Shown here piece after piece: positions 45,254 to 58,195 of a stretch of DNA of 64,000 nucleotides (the stretch's first letter is position 1; each line of letters opens with the position of its first letter). The notes below the pieces were generated by a model. The model had not been told where the DNA came from. It ran no database searches and saw only the letters and a program-made list of their open reading frames with translations. Location of the stretch: NCBI GenBank assembly GCA_947311845.1, contig CAMZMU010000048.1, positions 21,263,497-21,327,496 on the forward strand. Direction: 5' to 3'. The position numbers and the translations under genes were made by a program. The stretch comes from Poa pratensis (lineage: Eukaryota; Streptophyta; Magnoliopsida; Poales; Poaceae).

Positions 45254-45805
45254 GTGCGTTGCGCGTCGATTTGGGTGGTTTCGCCCCCAAATTTTCCACA
45301 AGTCCTCGATTTCGACCTCCTCTGCCCTCCCGTGGCGCCGCCGCTGCCCTGAGGTGCTGCTCGCCCTCCTGTGCCGCCGCCGTCGATCCGTGCTACTGCA
45401 TCGTCGCCGCCGTCGTGTGCCGTCCCATCCCCTGGCGCGGGCTGCCTCTGGCCGTGCTGCATCGGCCCGTCGTCGCCCCTCCCCGACGCCGCGCGTGTCC
45501 CCTGCCGTCGCCGCCCTTCGTCGTCGCCCGCTGCCACCGCGGTCGTGCCCTCGTCGACGCTGCGTCCCCGCCACCTCCCCTTCCTTGCCCCACCACCTCC
45601 GTGCCCCTCCCCGACGCCGTGTCCCCTGCGGTCGCCGTCGTCGTCGCCCGCCGCCACCGCCGCTTCGAAGTGCGCTGCCCCGACGCCGTGCGCCTCCCCT
45701 GCCTCGCCTGCCGCCGTCGCCCTGCCCTCACCTGCCCTGGGCTGCCCTGCCGCCTCCTCCCCTGCGTCGCTCTCCATCGTCACGCCATCGGCCGTAGCCT
45801 CGAGG
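45254..45805 (+). other. GC-rich leader of the second CACTA gene
   Basis: Pyrimidine/GC-rich DNA full of CGCCGCCG words, ending in a donor-like CTCGAG/GTGAGC at about 45804. Open frames on both strands are composition artefacts without known domains. The position, before an intron and the gene at 46607, suggests an untranslated first exon, paralleling the leader at 14480-14610 before the transposase. Confidence 0.45.
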
Positions 45806-46061
45806 TGAGCTTTTTTATATTTTTGTTGATTTTGGTACTGTTTTAGCTAGTGTATTATTGTTAGATTTTGCAACGAATATAGCAAATATAGCAATGAATT
45901 TTGCTATGAATTTGCTATGAATTTTGCTTTGGTAAAATTTGCTATGAATTTTGTTATGAATTTGATCCAAATCATTGATCTAGGTGTTATATATGAATTG
46001 ATTAAGTTGCTACATATATTTGAATTGATCTAAGTTAGTAAAATCATTGATCAAAATCATT

Positions 46062-46372
46062 CATGTGTATATTAAAATTGCTATAAATTTTAGATGTGTA
46101 GATTATAATTGCTATGAATTTTAGATGTGTAGATTAAAATTGCTATGAATTTTAGATGTGTAGATTAAAATTGCTATAAATTTTAGATGTGTAGATTATA
46201 ATTGATATGAATTTTAGATGTGTAGATTAAAATTGCCATGAATTTTAGATGTGTAGATTACAATTGCTATGAATTTTAGATGTGTAGATTAAAATTGCTA
46301 TGAATTTTAGATGTGTAGATTACAATTGCTATGAATTTTGGATGTGTAGATTAAAATTGCTATGAATTTTGG
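46062..46372. repeat. Minisatellite, 31-bp period, about 10 copies
   Basis: The word TGTGTAGATTAAAATTGCTA plus TGAATTTTAGA recurs about ten times with single-base variants (TTATAATTG, TTACAATTG). It lies in the likely first intron of the second CACTA gene. Confidence 0.88.
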
Positions 46373-46606
46373 TGTCATTTAATTAGAAAAAATGGAGATT
46401 CATGTGGAGATTACTTAAACATCAAAATTGTAGAGATTATTTGTTATTTGTTCATATTGTGCCATTTTGAATTAGGGCCATTTTAAATCATGTAATAAAA
46501 TTATTTGTTCTTTGTCATCTTAAATAATTTGTTCTTTGAATTAGTGTCATCTTAAATTTATTTGTATTCTTGTTACAAAATTGATTGCAGGCACATTAAG
46601 TGACCC

Positions 46607-49600
46607 ATGGATCCAAATTGTCCGGACGACTTCGGCATTGACGAGGAGCGTGGAGAGCCATTGGATCCACTTTTTCCGGGCGCCGGCGCTAGAGACGAGG
46701 AGCGTGAAGAGCGAATGTGTATGATTATAGCAGGACGTGCAGCCGCGCCTGTCGGTGAAGAAGACGATGTGGCTAATTTAGAGGAATTCAGCTCCCAATT
46801 TCTCAATGACTCCGGTGAGGGAGCTGAGGAAGTAGAAATTTGTGTAGAGAAGGAACTGGTAGTAACAAACTCAGGCGAGGTATATATATTAATTAAGCCT
46901 CTGTTGATCGATGACATAGCTTAATTATTTGATCCTGCGGTTATTAACGAATCTTTTTTTCTTTTAGCCCTCTGGAACAAGCAAATCATCTGCATCTAGA
47001 GGGTCGAAAGGGTCGAAAGCCATGAAGCCTCGAGGCCCGTCGAAGCCGATGAAGGAGGGTCAAAGGGTAGTGATCGACATAGTTGATGTTACTGGCCAAC
47101 CAATGCAACCCTTAGAGTGCCGCCGCAAATTTATAAACCAATGCGGAGTTTTTGTTAGGGACATGATACCGATCACATGTCAAGAATGGCATCCGCGGAA
47201 GGACAGGAGCAAGACTTGGACTTATGTCGACGACAAAACAAAAGATTTGTTTTGGGAGAAGCTCTTGACAAAGGTCACCCTGCCTCCAGAAGTGACAGAA
47301 AACAAGAAGTGGATGGAGAAAGTCAAGGAGTGGACTCTTGGCAAGGCTGCCGAACAGTTCCGAACCCACAAGAAAAATATATGGAAAGATTATTGTGAAG
47401 AGAAGGAAAAAGATCCTGAATACACTCCAGTATTCACCGGAGCACAAGTGAAGCTAAACGACCAGTGGCCCTTATTTAAAGAGCAAAGAGAATCGGAGGC
47501 CGCTGTGGCCCGATCGGAAAGAAACAAGTTAAATGCTGCGAAGAAGGAATATCACCACACTTTGGGTCCAGGTGGCTACAAGGCTGCCGTGCCTAAGTGG
47601 GAAGCATTTGAAGCAAAACTGCTTGATGAGGGGAAGATTCCACAGACAGCGGGCTGGCCCGATAGGTCTAAATTTTGGTTGTTCGCGCATGGCGCTGGGT
47701 TGGACCCTGACACAGGGAAGATTGTTGCTCAGGGAAAATGGGAGGCAAAGATTAGGTTTATAACCACAGAACTTGAGAAAGCAATAGAGAAAGTTTGAAA
47801 TGGAACCTACAAGGTCGACAGAGAGAAAGACGAGCTGTCACTCGCACTCGGGAATCCTGAAAAAGTTGGACGAGTACGAGGTTATGGATACGGAGTTACT
47901 TGGGCACAAGGTTTTCCGGCAGACGCTCACACTTATAGAAGCCGTCAGAGAAAGAAAAAGGAGGAGAGCGACCGGTTATCGGCATTGGAACGCAAGGTGC
48001 ATCAGCTGGAGCAAAGTCAGCAAAAGGAATCTCGTGTGCAGCTAGAAAGTCCAGAAGTCGAAGCCGCCCCATCTGATCAGCGGAAAAGCAGTGTGGTTCC
48101 ACGCAGTTAGAACATTCTGAACTTGAAGCGCCGCCGACTCGATACCCCGTGGATGATATCACGGAGAAGACAGAATGCGAGCTACATATGGCAATGAGCA
48201 ACTTGTCCTTCAAGGTGGCGGTCGGCTATGCTTTACCGAATGAACCTAGAGCAAGGTACCATCTCGGCGGGATTCCAGCTGGCTATGCTCGTGTCGGGGT
48301 GGATGACATTGTGCCGTTATATGCTAATCTAAATCTTGACATTCCTGGAGGTGACGGCGAGAGGACACTAGGAGATGCCAAGAAGTCCATCGTTCTGTGG
48401 CCAAAGAAATACATCTTGTTTCCAAACTTGCCGCCGCCAAGGCCACCGACTCCTCCAAGTAGCAACCCCCCACCTCAAGATCCACCCTCCCCACGTCATG
48501 ATCCATCCCCCCCACCTCAAGATCCTCCCTCCCCACGTCATGATCCATCCCCTGCACCACCACCTCAAGATCCATTCCCCCCACCTCAAGATGCATCCTC
48601 GCCACCTCGTGACGACTGTCGGGAGCCCAGCGCGAGTCCATCCCCACCACCTCAAGAGAGAGTGCGCTCTGTTTCACGGAAACTAAAGTTCCCATCGAAA
48701 TATACAGAGAGGTGCGCTTTAAACTTCCCGCGTGAAAGTCGAGAGGAACGCGAGTTGCTAAAGCCTCTTCCAAAGAGATCTTACGACTTGACTCCAGAGG
48801 AACTCGAGAAGGCGGTGGAAGAGGAATATGAGAAAAGCAAATTGGAATCGAAACGGCGCAAACAGAAGACGGTAATAGCATCGGGAAAAGTGGCACAATT
48901 TCTGAAAAATCTATCGACTGGGCCGGCACGGCAGCCTGTTCCGCTAGGCGACTATGATCGTACCATTGCCAAGTTAATTAGAGAACATAATTTGCAGGAG
49001 AAGGAGGCATATCACCAAAAGAAGGAGCAGCAGAAGATGGCAGCTCAAAAGGCCGAGCAGGAGAAGGAGGCTGCTTTTCGCCAAAAGGTGGGAGCTAATA
49101 AGAAATGCGGGAAACAAGTGGCCCAGCTCGGAGAACAGGCAAACCAGTTGGTCCCCGCGTTCAAAGTGGTGTCCGATAAGGAAGTACAGCAAGACACAAT
49201 TCGCATAGAAACCCCCAAAGAGTATGTGTATGCATGGCAATATGCTTACGGGAAGCCCTTGGTCAGACCTGAGATGGTCAAATCTCTGCCGACACAATTG
49301 CGATGTTTGCATGAGTGGTACGAGGGAGCCGTAAAGGGGGGGCATGAGTATTTCCACGTTAAATATACGAAAGACCATTACTTAGAGGATAACGCGATGT
49401 ATGTGCCGTTTGATGAAATATTTCAGTTATTCAATCAAGACTCCCTCGACAAAGCCATCATCAGCTGCTATTGTTTGTAAGTGATTTATTTGTGCAATTT
49501 AATTAAGTCTCTATCCCAGCTCGTTCGTTGCCAATTATCTAACTTTATTCTTTACGCTATTATATATGCAGAATGAAGATGGTCGAATGCAGAGATAACG

Positions 49601-50533
49601 GAATCTATAGTTTTGGGTTCATGGACCCATATTGGATTCATGAAGTAACCCTAAGGAACCATCCCGAGGACACCGAGCATTACATTCTCCAATATCTAGT
49701 GAAACACAATACATGTGCAGATATACTTCTTCCTTACAACTTCAGGTGAGTGTTACCGTACCTTCTACACATTCTACTTTGCTTACTTGATGTTTAGTGT
49801 AACTCATGGACATATAAATGTGTGAAGCAACCATTGGATTCTGGTAGACATTAGACCTGAACAAGCATGCGTTCAAGTCCTGGACTCGTTAAGGAAAGAT
49901 ATGGACGATTATATCAACTTGCAAGCAATGTTCCAGAGGTAACTTCAGTCATTATCGCTCTATATCGATCTCTTTCGTTCGTTCTCAAGTCCTTTGATTT
50001 TTTTTTTGCCGGCCAGGGTTTGGGAAAAGTTCATTACCGAGATTCGTGGGACTTGGAAACCGCACCTGTTTTGGTATGATACCAAGGTAAGTAGTAGTAC
50101 TATATATATATATATGTCCGCGCAACTTTTAAATTCTAGTTTCAGCACCATTATCATGCTTGATTGTTATTTTGATTAAATTATATTCTTTGTAAAGTGG
50201 TGTCTGAGGCAGGCACAAGGGAATAATTTATGTGGATATTATGTTTGCGAGTACATACGATCTTTTGTTCATCAGCGGGATAGAAAGCTCAGAACAGCAG
50301 AGGTCTGCATACACTCTCGGCAATAACTTCATTACCATATTTGTGTTCATTTCCATTTTCACATTTTCTAATGATTTCACATTTTCTTATTGATCTAGAT
50401 GGAACGGGAGAAGGACAAGCTCATACCAACGAAGCGCCTTATAGCAATTCAAGAGGAATTGGCAGGATTTTTGAACAAGCAGGTCCTGAAGAAATCCGGA
50501 GAATTTTATCACCCTAGTAATTATTTTCTGTAA
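46607..50533 (+). pseudogene. Second CACTA gene: Ptta/En/Spm-type protein with C-terminal ULP1 (C48) protease
   Basis: Exons with GT-AG borders can be traced: 46607-46879, 46968-49476, 49572-49745, 49828-49938, 50017-50086, 50198-50302 and 50399-50533, each keeping frame. The N-terminal part (MDPNCPDDFGIDEE) leads into a plant transposase-24-like region (KPMKEGQRVVIDIVD, WLFAHGAG, then GRVRGYGYGVTWAQGFPADA). It is followed by a Pro/Ser-rich linker with PPPQDPPSPRHDPS repeats (about 48465-48650), a charged coiled coil (about 48980-49120), and a C48 cysteine-protease end. That end has the His in NHWILVDI, the Asp in VQVLDSL, and the Gln and Cys in QGNNLCGYYVC. Damage is a TGA at 47796-47798 and a frameshift near 48100. 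No other copy is in the window. Confidence 0.82.
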
Positions 50534-50767
50534 TTGACGTTATCTCGACGTGAGAAAAGTGATGTCGGTGTGTCACTTATATATGTATGCATCAAAACGT
50601 ATGTGTGTGACTTATATATGTATGCATCACGCATGGCATCGGTAGTGTCAACTTTATGTGTGTGACTTTGTATGCGCAACGTGATCTTAATTAATAGGAA
50701 ATAATTAAATGGAAAACAAAAAATCGAAAACCCTAAAAAATAAGCAAATAAAATACAAAAGATGAAA
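50534..50767. other. 3' flank of the second CACTA gene
   Basis: Repeated GTGTGACTTATATATGTATG words; no gene. Confidence 0.5.
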
Positions 50768-50986
50768 AGGCTTTGATCCCGGTTGGTAATACAAACCGGG
50801 ACCAAAGCCTCCCCGCCCTGCGCGCCCAGCGCACCCCCACGTGGAGGACCATCAATCCCGGGTCATGGACACCCGGGATAAAAGCCCCCCCCCCCCCCCC
50901 CCTAGTCCCGACCCCGTAATCCCGGTTGGAAAACCGGGACCAAAGGTCCTCTGGACCCGGGATTGATACCCACTTTTCCACTAGTG
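50768..50986. repeat. Right subterminal repeats and terminus of the CACTA element
   Basis: Inverted GATCCCGGTTGGTAATA / AACCGGGACCAAAG words, a homopolymer of 17 C (50886-50902), and the terminal inverted repeat ending TTTTCCACTAGTG at 50986. The terminus matches the left end CACTAGTAGAAA at 11 of 12 positions. Confidence 0.88.
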
Positions 50987-51357
50987 ACCGCTAGTATTCC
51001 ATAATGTCTAATCGAAGTGGGAGTTGAGTGGATCATAACATTGAAGGCTAGTACAGCATCTCTTGTGTGAGGTTTAAGCGGCGCACACGAGTGCGGAGGT
51101 GCATGGTAATATGAATATCTTTTTCTTAGTGCAAACGGAAACATCTTTAGTTCTTATCTTGTTTGTTTTGAAAAAAGTCCGCAGTCGAGGCAGCAGGAGA
51201 ACGCTGCTTATGATATATGGTTGCTCATGCCATAGCTGTTGTACAAAACAAGGTTCTTTTGTTCTTATTTTGTGCTCCGGTCAATTGTTTGCTTGTCCGA
51301 GATCCCCATTTGTTCATATGTTCATGTCTACATTTTTATTAAAGTTACTCCCTTCAT
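50987..51357. other. Intergenic DNA right of the CACTA element
   Basis: Starts with the target duplication ACC. No gene recognised. Present only in unit C. Confidence 0.5.
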
Positions 51358-51568
51358 CCCAAAATATAAGGCACGCTATTTTTTTGCTAGTCTTCGCTGC
51401 TAGTCTAGAATGTATAAATGATATCCTTCGAATCACGTTGCAAAATTCTTTCATTTTATATATTTCTATAATAATATTATGGTCGTATTATAAGTATAAA
51501 TTATGGTCAAAGTGGACGTCTTTGACCAGCAAAATTAAAGCGTGTCTTGTATTTTGGAATGGAGGGAG
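51358..51568. mobile_element. Stowaway MITE, complete, 211 bp
   Basis: Begins CTCCCTTCATCCCAAAATAT and ends ATTTTGGAATGGAGGGAG, flanked by TA on both sides (51356-51357, 51569-51570). Inverted-repeat arms extend about 28 bases. Non-coding. Confidence 0.9.
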
Positions 51569-51664
51569 TATGTGTCATCTAACTGCCGTGTCTCAAGGCC
51601 AGTGGGTTACCGCTAGGGGTCCGGCCGGCCGACGATCCGATCGGCCGAGCTGGCAATCAACTAA

Positions 51665-52054
51665 GGGCCTCTTTGGATTGCAGGATTTTGAAAATGTAGG
51701 AATAGGAAAAACGTATAATTGAAATGTCATGTAAACTGGATTCCTATAGGATTTTGAAACGCAAGAATTTTGCAACGGGTGTCTTTGGATCATGCAAATT
51801 GAACACAGGAATTTGAAGAATTGATGAGAGAGAGTAGATAGAGATAGAGTAAAACTTCATTGGAGTTCGCCTAGGAAAATTAAAATGAGGTTTAAGCTCA
51901 TGTAGAGAATCCTATGTAATTAGGATAATAGGAATTGATTCCATATGAATTTGATGGTCCCAATCCTATGATGCAAAGGGCCTCCATAAAAAACATTCCT
52001 TAGGATTCAAACCCTCCAAAGTTTTCATGGAAATCCTACAATCCAAAGAGGGCC
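51665..52054. mobile_element. Tourist (PIF/Harbinger) MITE, complete, 390 bp
   Basis: Begins GGGCCTCTTTGGATTGCAGG and ends with the inverse of GGCCCTCTTTGGATTGTAGG, flanked by the 3-base target duplication TAA (51662-51664 and 52055-52057). The right edge sits exactly at the unit-B deletion breakpoint. Confidence 0.88.
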
Positions 52055-52303
52055 TAAACCACGCACTATCGACCACGATCGCAGTCAAGTTGCTCTAGTT
52101 ATGTGACCAAAATATTATGTACTTTACCGAACTGCTTGAGTTTTTGTTTATCATCGGTTTTTTGGGGTCATCACATTTTTTTTGTTACGCTACGTTTCTA
52201 CTACGTTGCAGGGCAGCATTGCTAGTTTACGCACGCGTGAGTGATCACGCGGTTCCCGACCAGCGCACGTGGCCGTTCTGACGCCTCCGTGGCCGAAGAC
52301 GAG

Positions 52304-52525
52304 CTCAGCCCTGCCTCATCCGGTGACCTAACCGTCTGACTCTGTCGCCCGCGGCCTGCAGCGAGTCAGGACGTCTCGCTCGCTCATATCTTTCGCGCTG
52401 GAGTGCATGTAGATCTCAGCCCTGCCTCATCCGGTGGCCTAACCGTCTGACTTTGTCGCCCGCGACCTGCAGCGAGTCAGGACGTGCTCGCTCATATCTT
52501 TCGCGCTGGAGTGCATGTAGATCTC
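52304..52525. repeat. Two-copy tandem repeat, 111-bp period (unit C)
   Basis: Same pair as at 20257-20479. Confidence 0.83.
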
Positions 52526-53634
52526 CCTAGCGAGAAACCATTGAGGCTGCGACCTAGCCAGTCACCTCACAAGGGGAGCTCCTATATGTCCCACTCAGGC
52601 GTCTAGGTCGCCTCAAGCAACTCCTTCATGGGAACGAAAAACACAGTTGGTCTTCTTCTTTAGCACAATATTAAAAAAAAATCTTTATCTGTACAAAATT
52701 GAAAACTAAACGTCTTTCAAAATCATAAACTTGACCTTTTTCAAATCTGAACAATGTTTAGAATTTCAATATTTTTCTCAAAATCTGAATTTTTTACTTG
52801 AACATTTTTCAAATTTGAACAAAATTTAGAAGTCGGTCGTTTTTCAAAATCAAGATTTTTTACAAAAATGTGAACAATTTTCGAATGTGAAAAAACGAAA
52901 TTCATTTTTTCATTTTTTTGAACACTTCTCAAATTTGAACGAAATTTTCAAGTTGAATATTTTTTGAATTCAATTAATTTTAAATTCTAAATAATTTTCA
53001 AATTTGAACAATTTTTGAATTTCTACATTTTTTTCTTATATGGATAGTTTAAAAATCTGAACAATTTTCAAAAACCTAAAACTTTTTCCGAAATCTAAAA
53101 GTTTTTCCCAAAAAACGAAACATACAATAAAGAAAACAAGATATAAGGAAACGAAAAGGAAATCGAGAAGAAAGAACAGAGAAAAGTGCACCGAATGGGC
53201 CTGCCCATAGGCTAGATCCATTAGGGTTTACCATCAGAATTATCAGCGGCCACCCGTGGCACACTCGTTTTTCTTCTGTTTTTTTCTACGCTCACGTTGA
53301 ACACTCTTTTTAGTTTACCTTGTATTCTATGAAAAATAATGATATTTATTTAGAAAGTTTTAACCACTATTGAAAATGTTCAAATGACTAAATATTGTTC
53401 AAGTTTTGAAAGGTGTTCAAGCTACCAAAAAAATTTGTCACGCATACGCATTTTACAAGAATGTTCATACTATTTTACAAAATCTTTAGGAAACTAAATG
53501 TGGTATCTGCCCTTAATTTGCTTGACGCCTTTCCTTCCTTCACACTATATTATTATTATGAATATATTACCGATTATTTTTTCTTTAAATGAATTTTCAC
53601 ATGATAAACTTGACGAATAAAATTAAAGGTGAAC
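52526..53634. repeat. AT-rich TTTGAA-word tract and intergenic DNA (unit C)
   Basis: Counterpart of 20480-21589. Confidence 0.58.
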
Positions 53635-54211
53635 CTTTTTTTTATGAAAGGTTTTAACCACAGAACAAATTCGAAAAGCCTTCATATGCATAATCGAGAA
53701 GTCTTGATAGTGATAAGAAAGGTAAGGTTCGGGTTTAATGCGAGCCAATGAACAATATACCAAAATTAAGGAACCGAATTAGGTGAATAGCAATATTAAT
53801 GAACCAAAAAGTTAACGTGAAACAAAAAATATGAACAAAAAAGAATTATTTTTGGCTAAACTAATTGGTGAAACTTAATAGTAACCAAAAAATAAGAGAG
53901 GTGAAAAGGAACTTAACTTCGGTAAAAAAGTGTAAAAAACCCAAAGATATTGGCGAACCTACACATAATAGTAAACCGAAAAGAAACTAAACTTTGGCTG
54001 AACCAAAAGTTATAATGAACCAAAAATTCTAGTCAACTAAAATGCTGGTGAACCGAAAGTAGTAGAGAACCAAAAAAGAAACTAAAATTCCAGTAACCAA
54101 AAAAAATAGTGAACCAAAAGTGCCAATAAAACGAAATGATAGTAAACCAATAATGTCGATCAATCGGAAACGTTGGTGAACAAAAAATTCCGGGGAACCA
54201 AACATGCCTAT
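53635..54211. repeat. Left half of the split GAACCAAA tract (unit C)
   Basis: Ends at CCTAT before the 4-kb element. Confidence 0.7.
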
Positions 54212-57200
54212 TGTAAGGACCCCTCAGACCGAAGTCCGAAAAGTCCACGTTATGTAAAAAGATCACGATCCCAATGATCAGTGCATCACAATCACATAAC
54301 CAACATGGTATCAGGAGTTACATCATTCAAGTCGTTCGAATAAAAAGTCTTACAACACTTAATGGTCGCATGACCAAGTTTGCAAACATCGTCGCGCAGG
54401 ACGGAATTAACTATGATACAGCGGAAGCTCGTAGCTAGCGTCGGCCCTCGTCTCCAACAGAAGACAACCCACAAGTGCAGTTGACCGGTGACAGCTAAGC
54501 GGCGTAGTCGTCGGCATACTCTTCCTCCTCGGCCTAGACCTCCTCTCCGAAATCTAGACGTTTGAATATCCAGGGACACAGCCAAATAAGTACATTGACG
54601 TACTCGCAAGACCACCTCAAGGCTTAAGTTTTCATGGTAATGCAAATAAAGTGGTTTTCGAAAACTGGGGCAGCTGCTATATAGTACTATAAGGCTTAAT
54701 TTTCGTAAACGATGCTTTTCAGCATAGAGAATACGACATATCTATATCTTTGTTAAAAAGAACATTTAGAGATAAAATTCTCCTTTGTAGAGATAGCAGG
54801 AACCATTTCCACATCTTTGTAAAACATTTTGTAAAACCTTTCAAAAGCACTAGGTGGGGGATACCCCTTTTTATTTCCTCGAGATCAGACTGCGTTGTCT
54901 CTCCGAGACCAACCATCTTCTTATAAAATGCCGTACCTCCCACGTACCATCTTGCTCCTTCTCATTTGTCCGAAACAGAAAATTTCTTCTTTCCCCAATC
55001 GCCCAGTGTGGCCTTTGCAACCGTCCATAACCGCGGACACGGCTATTCGAATAGTTTTACACGCTGCAGAGGTGGTGCACTTTCACCACACCAAACGGTC
55101 ATTACACCGTGTTCAGCCATGGCCCACCATACTGGAGTATGTGGGGGTTCGGATAACCAGATCAAATCTTTCCCTAATCTACTCTAGTACAGAGGACTCC
55201 CGCTAGGTTTGTTCCCCTCGGCACCGTGTGCTCCACTAGACCCCTGGTCTTTCTTGGGACGCCACACCGCCACGACAGGGGACCCAACGTAATCGTTCGG
55301 CTGCGGGTCGCTCCGCTTGTGTATTGTCTCATACTGACGACAAGCCGACTTAGAGGGCCTCGCCCTTATAGAGTATGAGATACTCCGTACTAAAATAGAC
55401 AAGCTTCTAGCTAAGGCCTACCCATATCAGGTAGTGTGGTTGCACGGGTTAATTATTCGGGCGGCAGCAGGGACTTCGTAAAACAAACCTCCATCTCCGA
55501 CTGCTCCCAGCAGCTCGGGTTTTCACAAATCCACCGAATGCTCCCAGCACTTCGGGTTTTCATAAACTTCTTCATTTGCTCTCAGCAGCATGGGTTTTAT
55601 AAAACACTTTCTCGCCGATCGCTCCCAGGGACTCGGGTTTTTCGTCCAAAAACATTTTATCAAAAAATAGGCTCCCATCCTAAAGTTTTGAGATGAGGGT
55701 ATACAGATATACTACTAGAAAATATTATCTTCTTGATAGCGCCTTCAGAAGAAGACTTCTCAAGTAAACACTTATCTTTATAAAACCAATTATAAACTAG
55801 TAGATATAACTTTGGCCAGACAATAATTTTCGAAAATAGTTTTGTGGTGACAAAGTGTCACATAAGAGATAAAACATGCATTATTTTAGTTTGAAGACAA
55901 AACATGCTTTGAACAAATAGTAGGATTATAGTAGGGTGTTGAGGTGGCTTGCCTTGCTCAGCAAAGTGACCCTGGTCTCGTTCTTCTTCGTAGACCTGCT
56001 CAGCTTCCACGTATTGTTCCTCCTCTTGCGGTGCTAGTAAACCGGAAAGTTAAACGTAACTACCGTCAATTCTAAGAAGCGGGTTGACAACAATCTAAAG
56101 TAATCAAACAAATAATATAACAAGCATTACAACACCTAAACAGTCTCTGTATAGAAAGCTTAAGACAAAACTAATCACAAACAATCGAGACAAACACTCA
56201 AAGTGGACTTTCATTAGCAACAAAGTTGCTGTTTTGGGGAAAAATCCACCAATCCTAAAATAATGTTTCTAAAATTAAACCCTTTTGACACAGTACTTCT
56301 ATGAGTCATACTAAACTCTAGGAATTGGATTTGCATAAAAAAATAACACCAAATGGGATCTAAAATTCCTACAAGTGCTTCTGGTCTCATCACAAACATG
56401 GCCACAACTCCTGTTTTACGAAGCTCCTGCATGCAAGACTGGACTCTACAAAAAGATATGAATTTTATCTTTCTATACCAATTGGATTCACTCAAAAAGG
56501 ATACTCCTAGCTCACGATATCCTAGAAAGAGTGAAAATCAAACATTCTACAAGATTAAACATGCATCTCAAACAAATTTTTATTTTTCAACAAAACATGC
56601 TCTGCATGCTTGAGAAAACCTCAGAGCACTAAAAATACTTATGACTAACATGCAACCACGGATATACAACAGAGGAATTAATCTAAGCACATCTAAATAA
56701 CAGAAACTGAAAAAGGTAAAAACGTCGGCTAAAAAAAAGGCCGCGCCTGGGCCAGATCTGGCCAAGGCCAGCACCGATCCGCCGCGCGGGCGAGATGGGC
56801 CGGCCCATCTGCGTGCGGGACACAACACGGCGCGCGGGAGCGCGAGACCAGTTTTGAACTGGGCCGTTGATCTCACGATCAACGGCTCGCAGTCGCGTTC
56901 CTGACGCGACGCGCGCGACGGCGGCCTCGGAGCAGAGATGAACGGTGATGACGGGCGGCTCACCTAGAGCGTTTGCATGCGGCGTCGGAGGGCTGCAGAC
57001 GGTGGAGGGAGTCGAGGGAGAGGCTTGGGCAAAGACGGCGTCACCAGAGATGGCCGGACTCCATGGCTGCGGCGGCGAGCTCCTCTACAGGTCTGGGCAA
57101 ATAAGGAGGTGGGGAAGGGTTAGGTCTAGGCAGGGGAGTTCCTAGGGCCAAAAATGGCGACGAAAGATGGAGTAAAACGACGACAAGGCCGAGTTTCGTC

Positions 57201-58195
57201 GGCGGCGACCTCGGGCTTCCTCCGACATTCACAGGCGGCAGAGAGCTCGGGGATGAGCAGGGCTTCGTGGGGAGGGTGGAGAGGTGAGGTGTGCGTGCTC
57301 TGGGGGACAGGGGAGTGAATGGGGAGGTCGGGGTCGGGCGAGGGACGGGTTTCACCCTTTCTAGGGTTTTCGGACAAGGGGACGAGTTGGGGTGACGTGG
57401 GGCACGAGCAGAGGCTAGCTGGGGCGATGGAGGAGCGGGCAGGGGCCAGGGGGTCGGGGTGAGGTGTTCTGGCCAGTGAGGAGGGGGGGAGTGATCATCC
57501 ATTGGGCAAGGAAGAAAATGAGAGAAGAAGAGTGGTGGAGAGGGGATGGGGGGCTGACTTGTGGGGTCAAGCTGACTAGGGTGCTCTCCCTGGGCAGAGA
57601 GGTGAGATTGGGTGAGAGAGGGGTCGAGTTAGGTGGGTTTTAGGGTTAAAAGGCTAACACTAAAAGAATTACTAACACTACTAACCAAGTCTAAACTAAA
57701 CCAACACAAGGAACTAAACGCACCCAAGTGTGTGATGACATCAAAGAGGTGCTGGCTAAAAAGAGTGAAGAAAGAATTTTAAAAACATCACAAGAGGTGA
57801 AAAATGACCGAATGTCACTGTTTTGAGTAGCCCTAAACACACCGATGGATATATGCTACAACAAGCTCTAAAGAGGGCAAACAATGCACAACCAAGAATT
57901 ATGAGGTTCAGTGAGCAAGAGTTTTAAGTTGCATGTCAAGATGACACAAGGGTTGCTTAATCTAGGGCTCTAGATTGGCTAAGTTTTAACAAACCAAAAG
58001 ATCAAAATCTTAAAATTTAAACTAGAGGAATTTTTACAAAAGTGCTACTAAAAGTTTTTCAAGCAAGACTGTCAACTTAAGAAAACAACTAAGACAACCA
58101 AGCAAGAGTTGACTGAAACAAAAAAAAGTTTTGCTATTTTGGAAAATCCTGGACTAACACCACAATTCTAAGTCCAAGAAAATTGGGGTGTTACA
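54212..58195 (-). mobile_element. Candidate giant solo LTR (3,984 bp), unit C
   Basis: Same insertion as 22168-26154 with the same imperfect flanking pair CCTAT / CCGAT; scattered point differences only. The GC-rich leader-like part is at about 56725-57605. Confidence 0.55.

Larger units (their letters stand above)
38650..50986 (+). mobile_element. CACTA transposon lacking its left end, unit C
   Basis: Colinear with 14482-20008 of unit B, then unique from 44172 to the right terminus CCACTAGTG at 50978-50986. The base triplet after it is ACC (50987-50989), the same as the triplet before the left terminus in unit B, which shows that both are ends of one insertion. Adding the B-only and C-only parts gives an original of roughly 12.6 kb, including a later 250-bp Helitron. 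The gene order is the membrane-protein exon, TNPD transposase, then the second gene with a protease domain, all on the plus strand. Confidence 0.9.

Noticed and set aside
45129..45808. Overlapping plus- and minus-strand frames in the CGCCGCCG-rich leader
   Set aside because: Low-complexity GC-rich sequence keeps all frames open; no start context or known domain.
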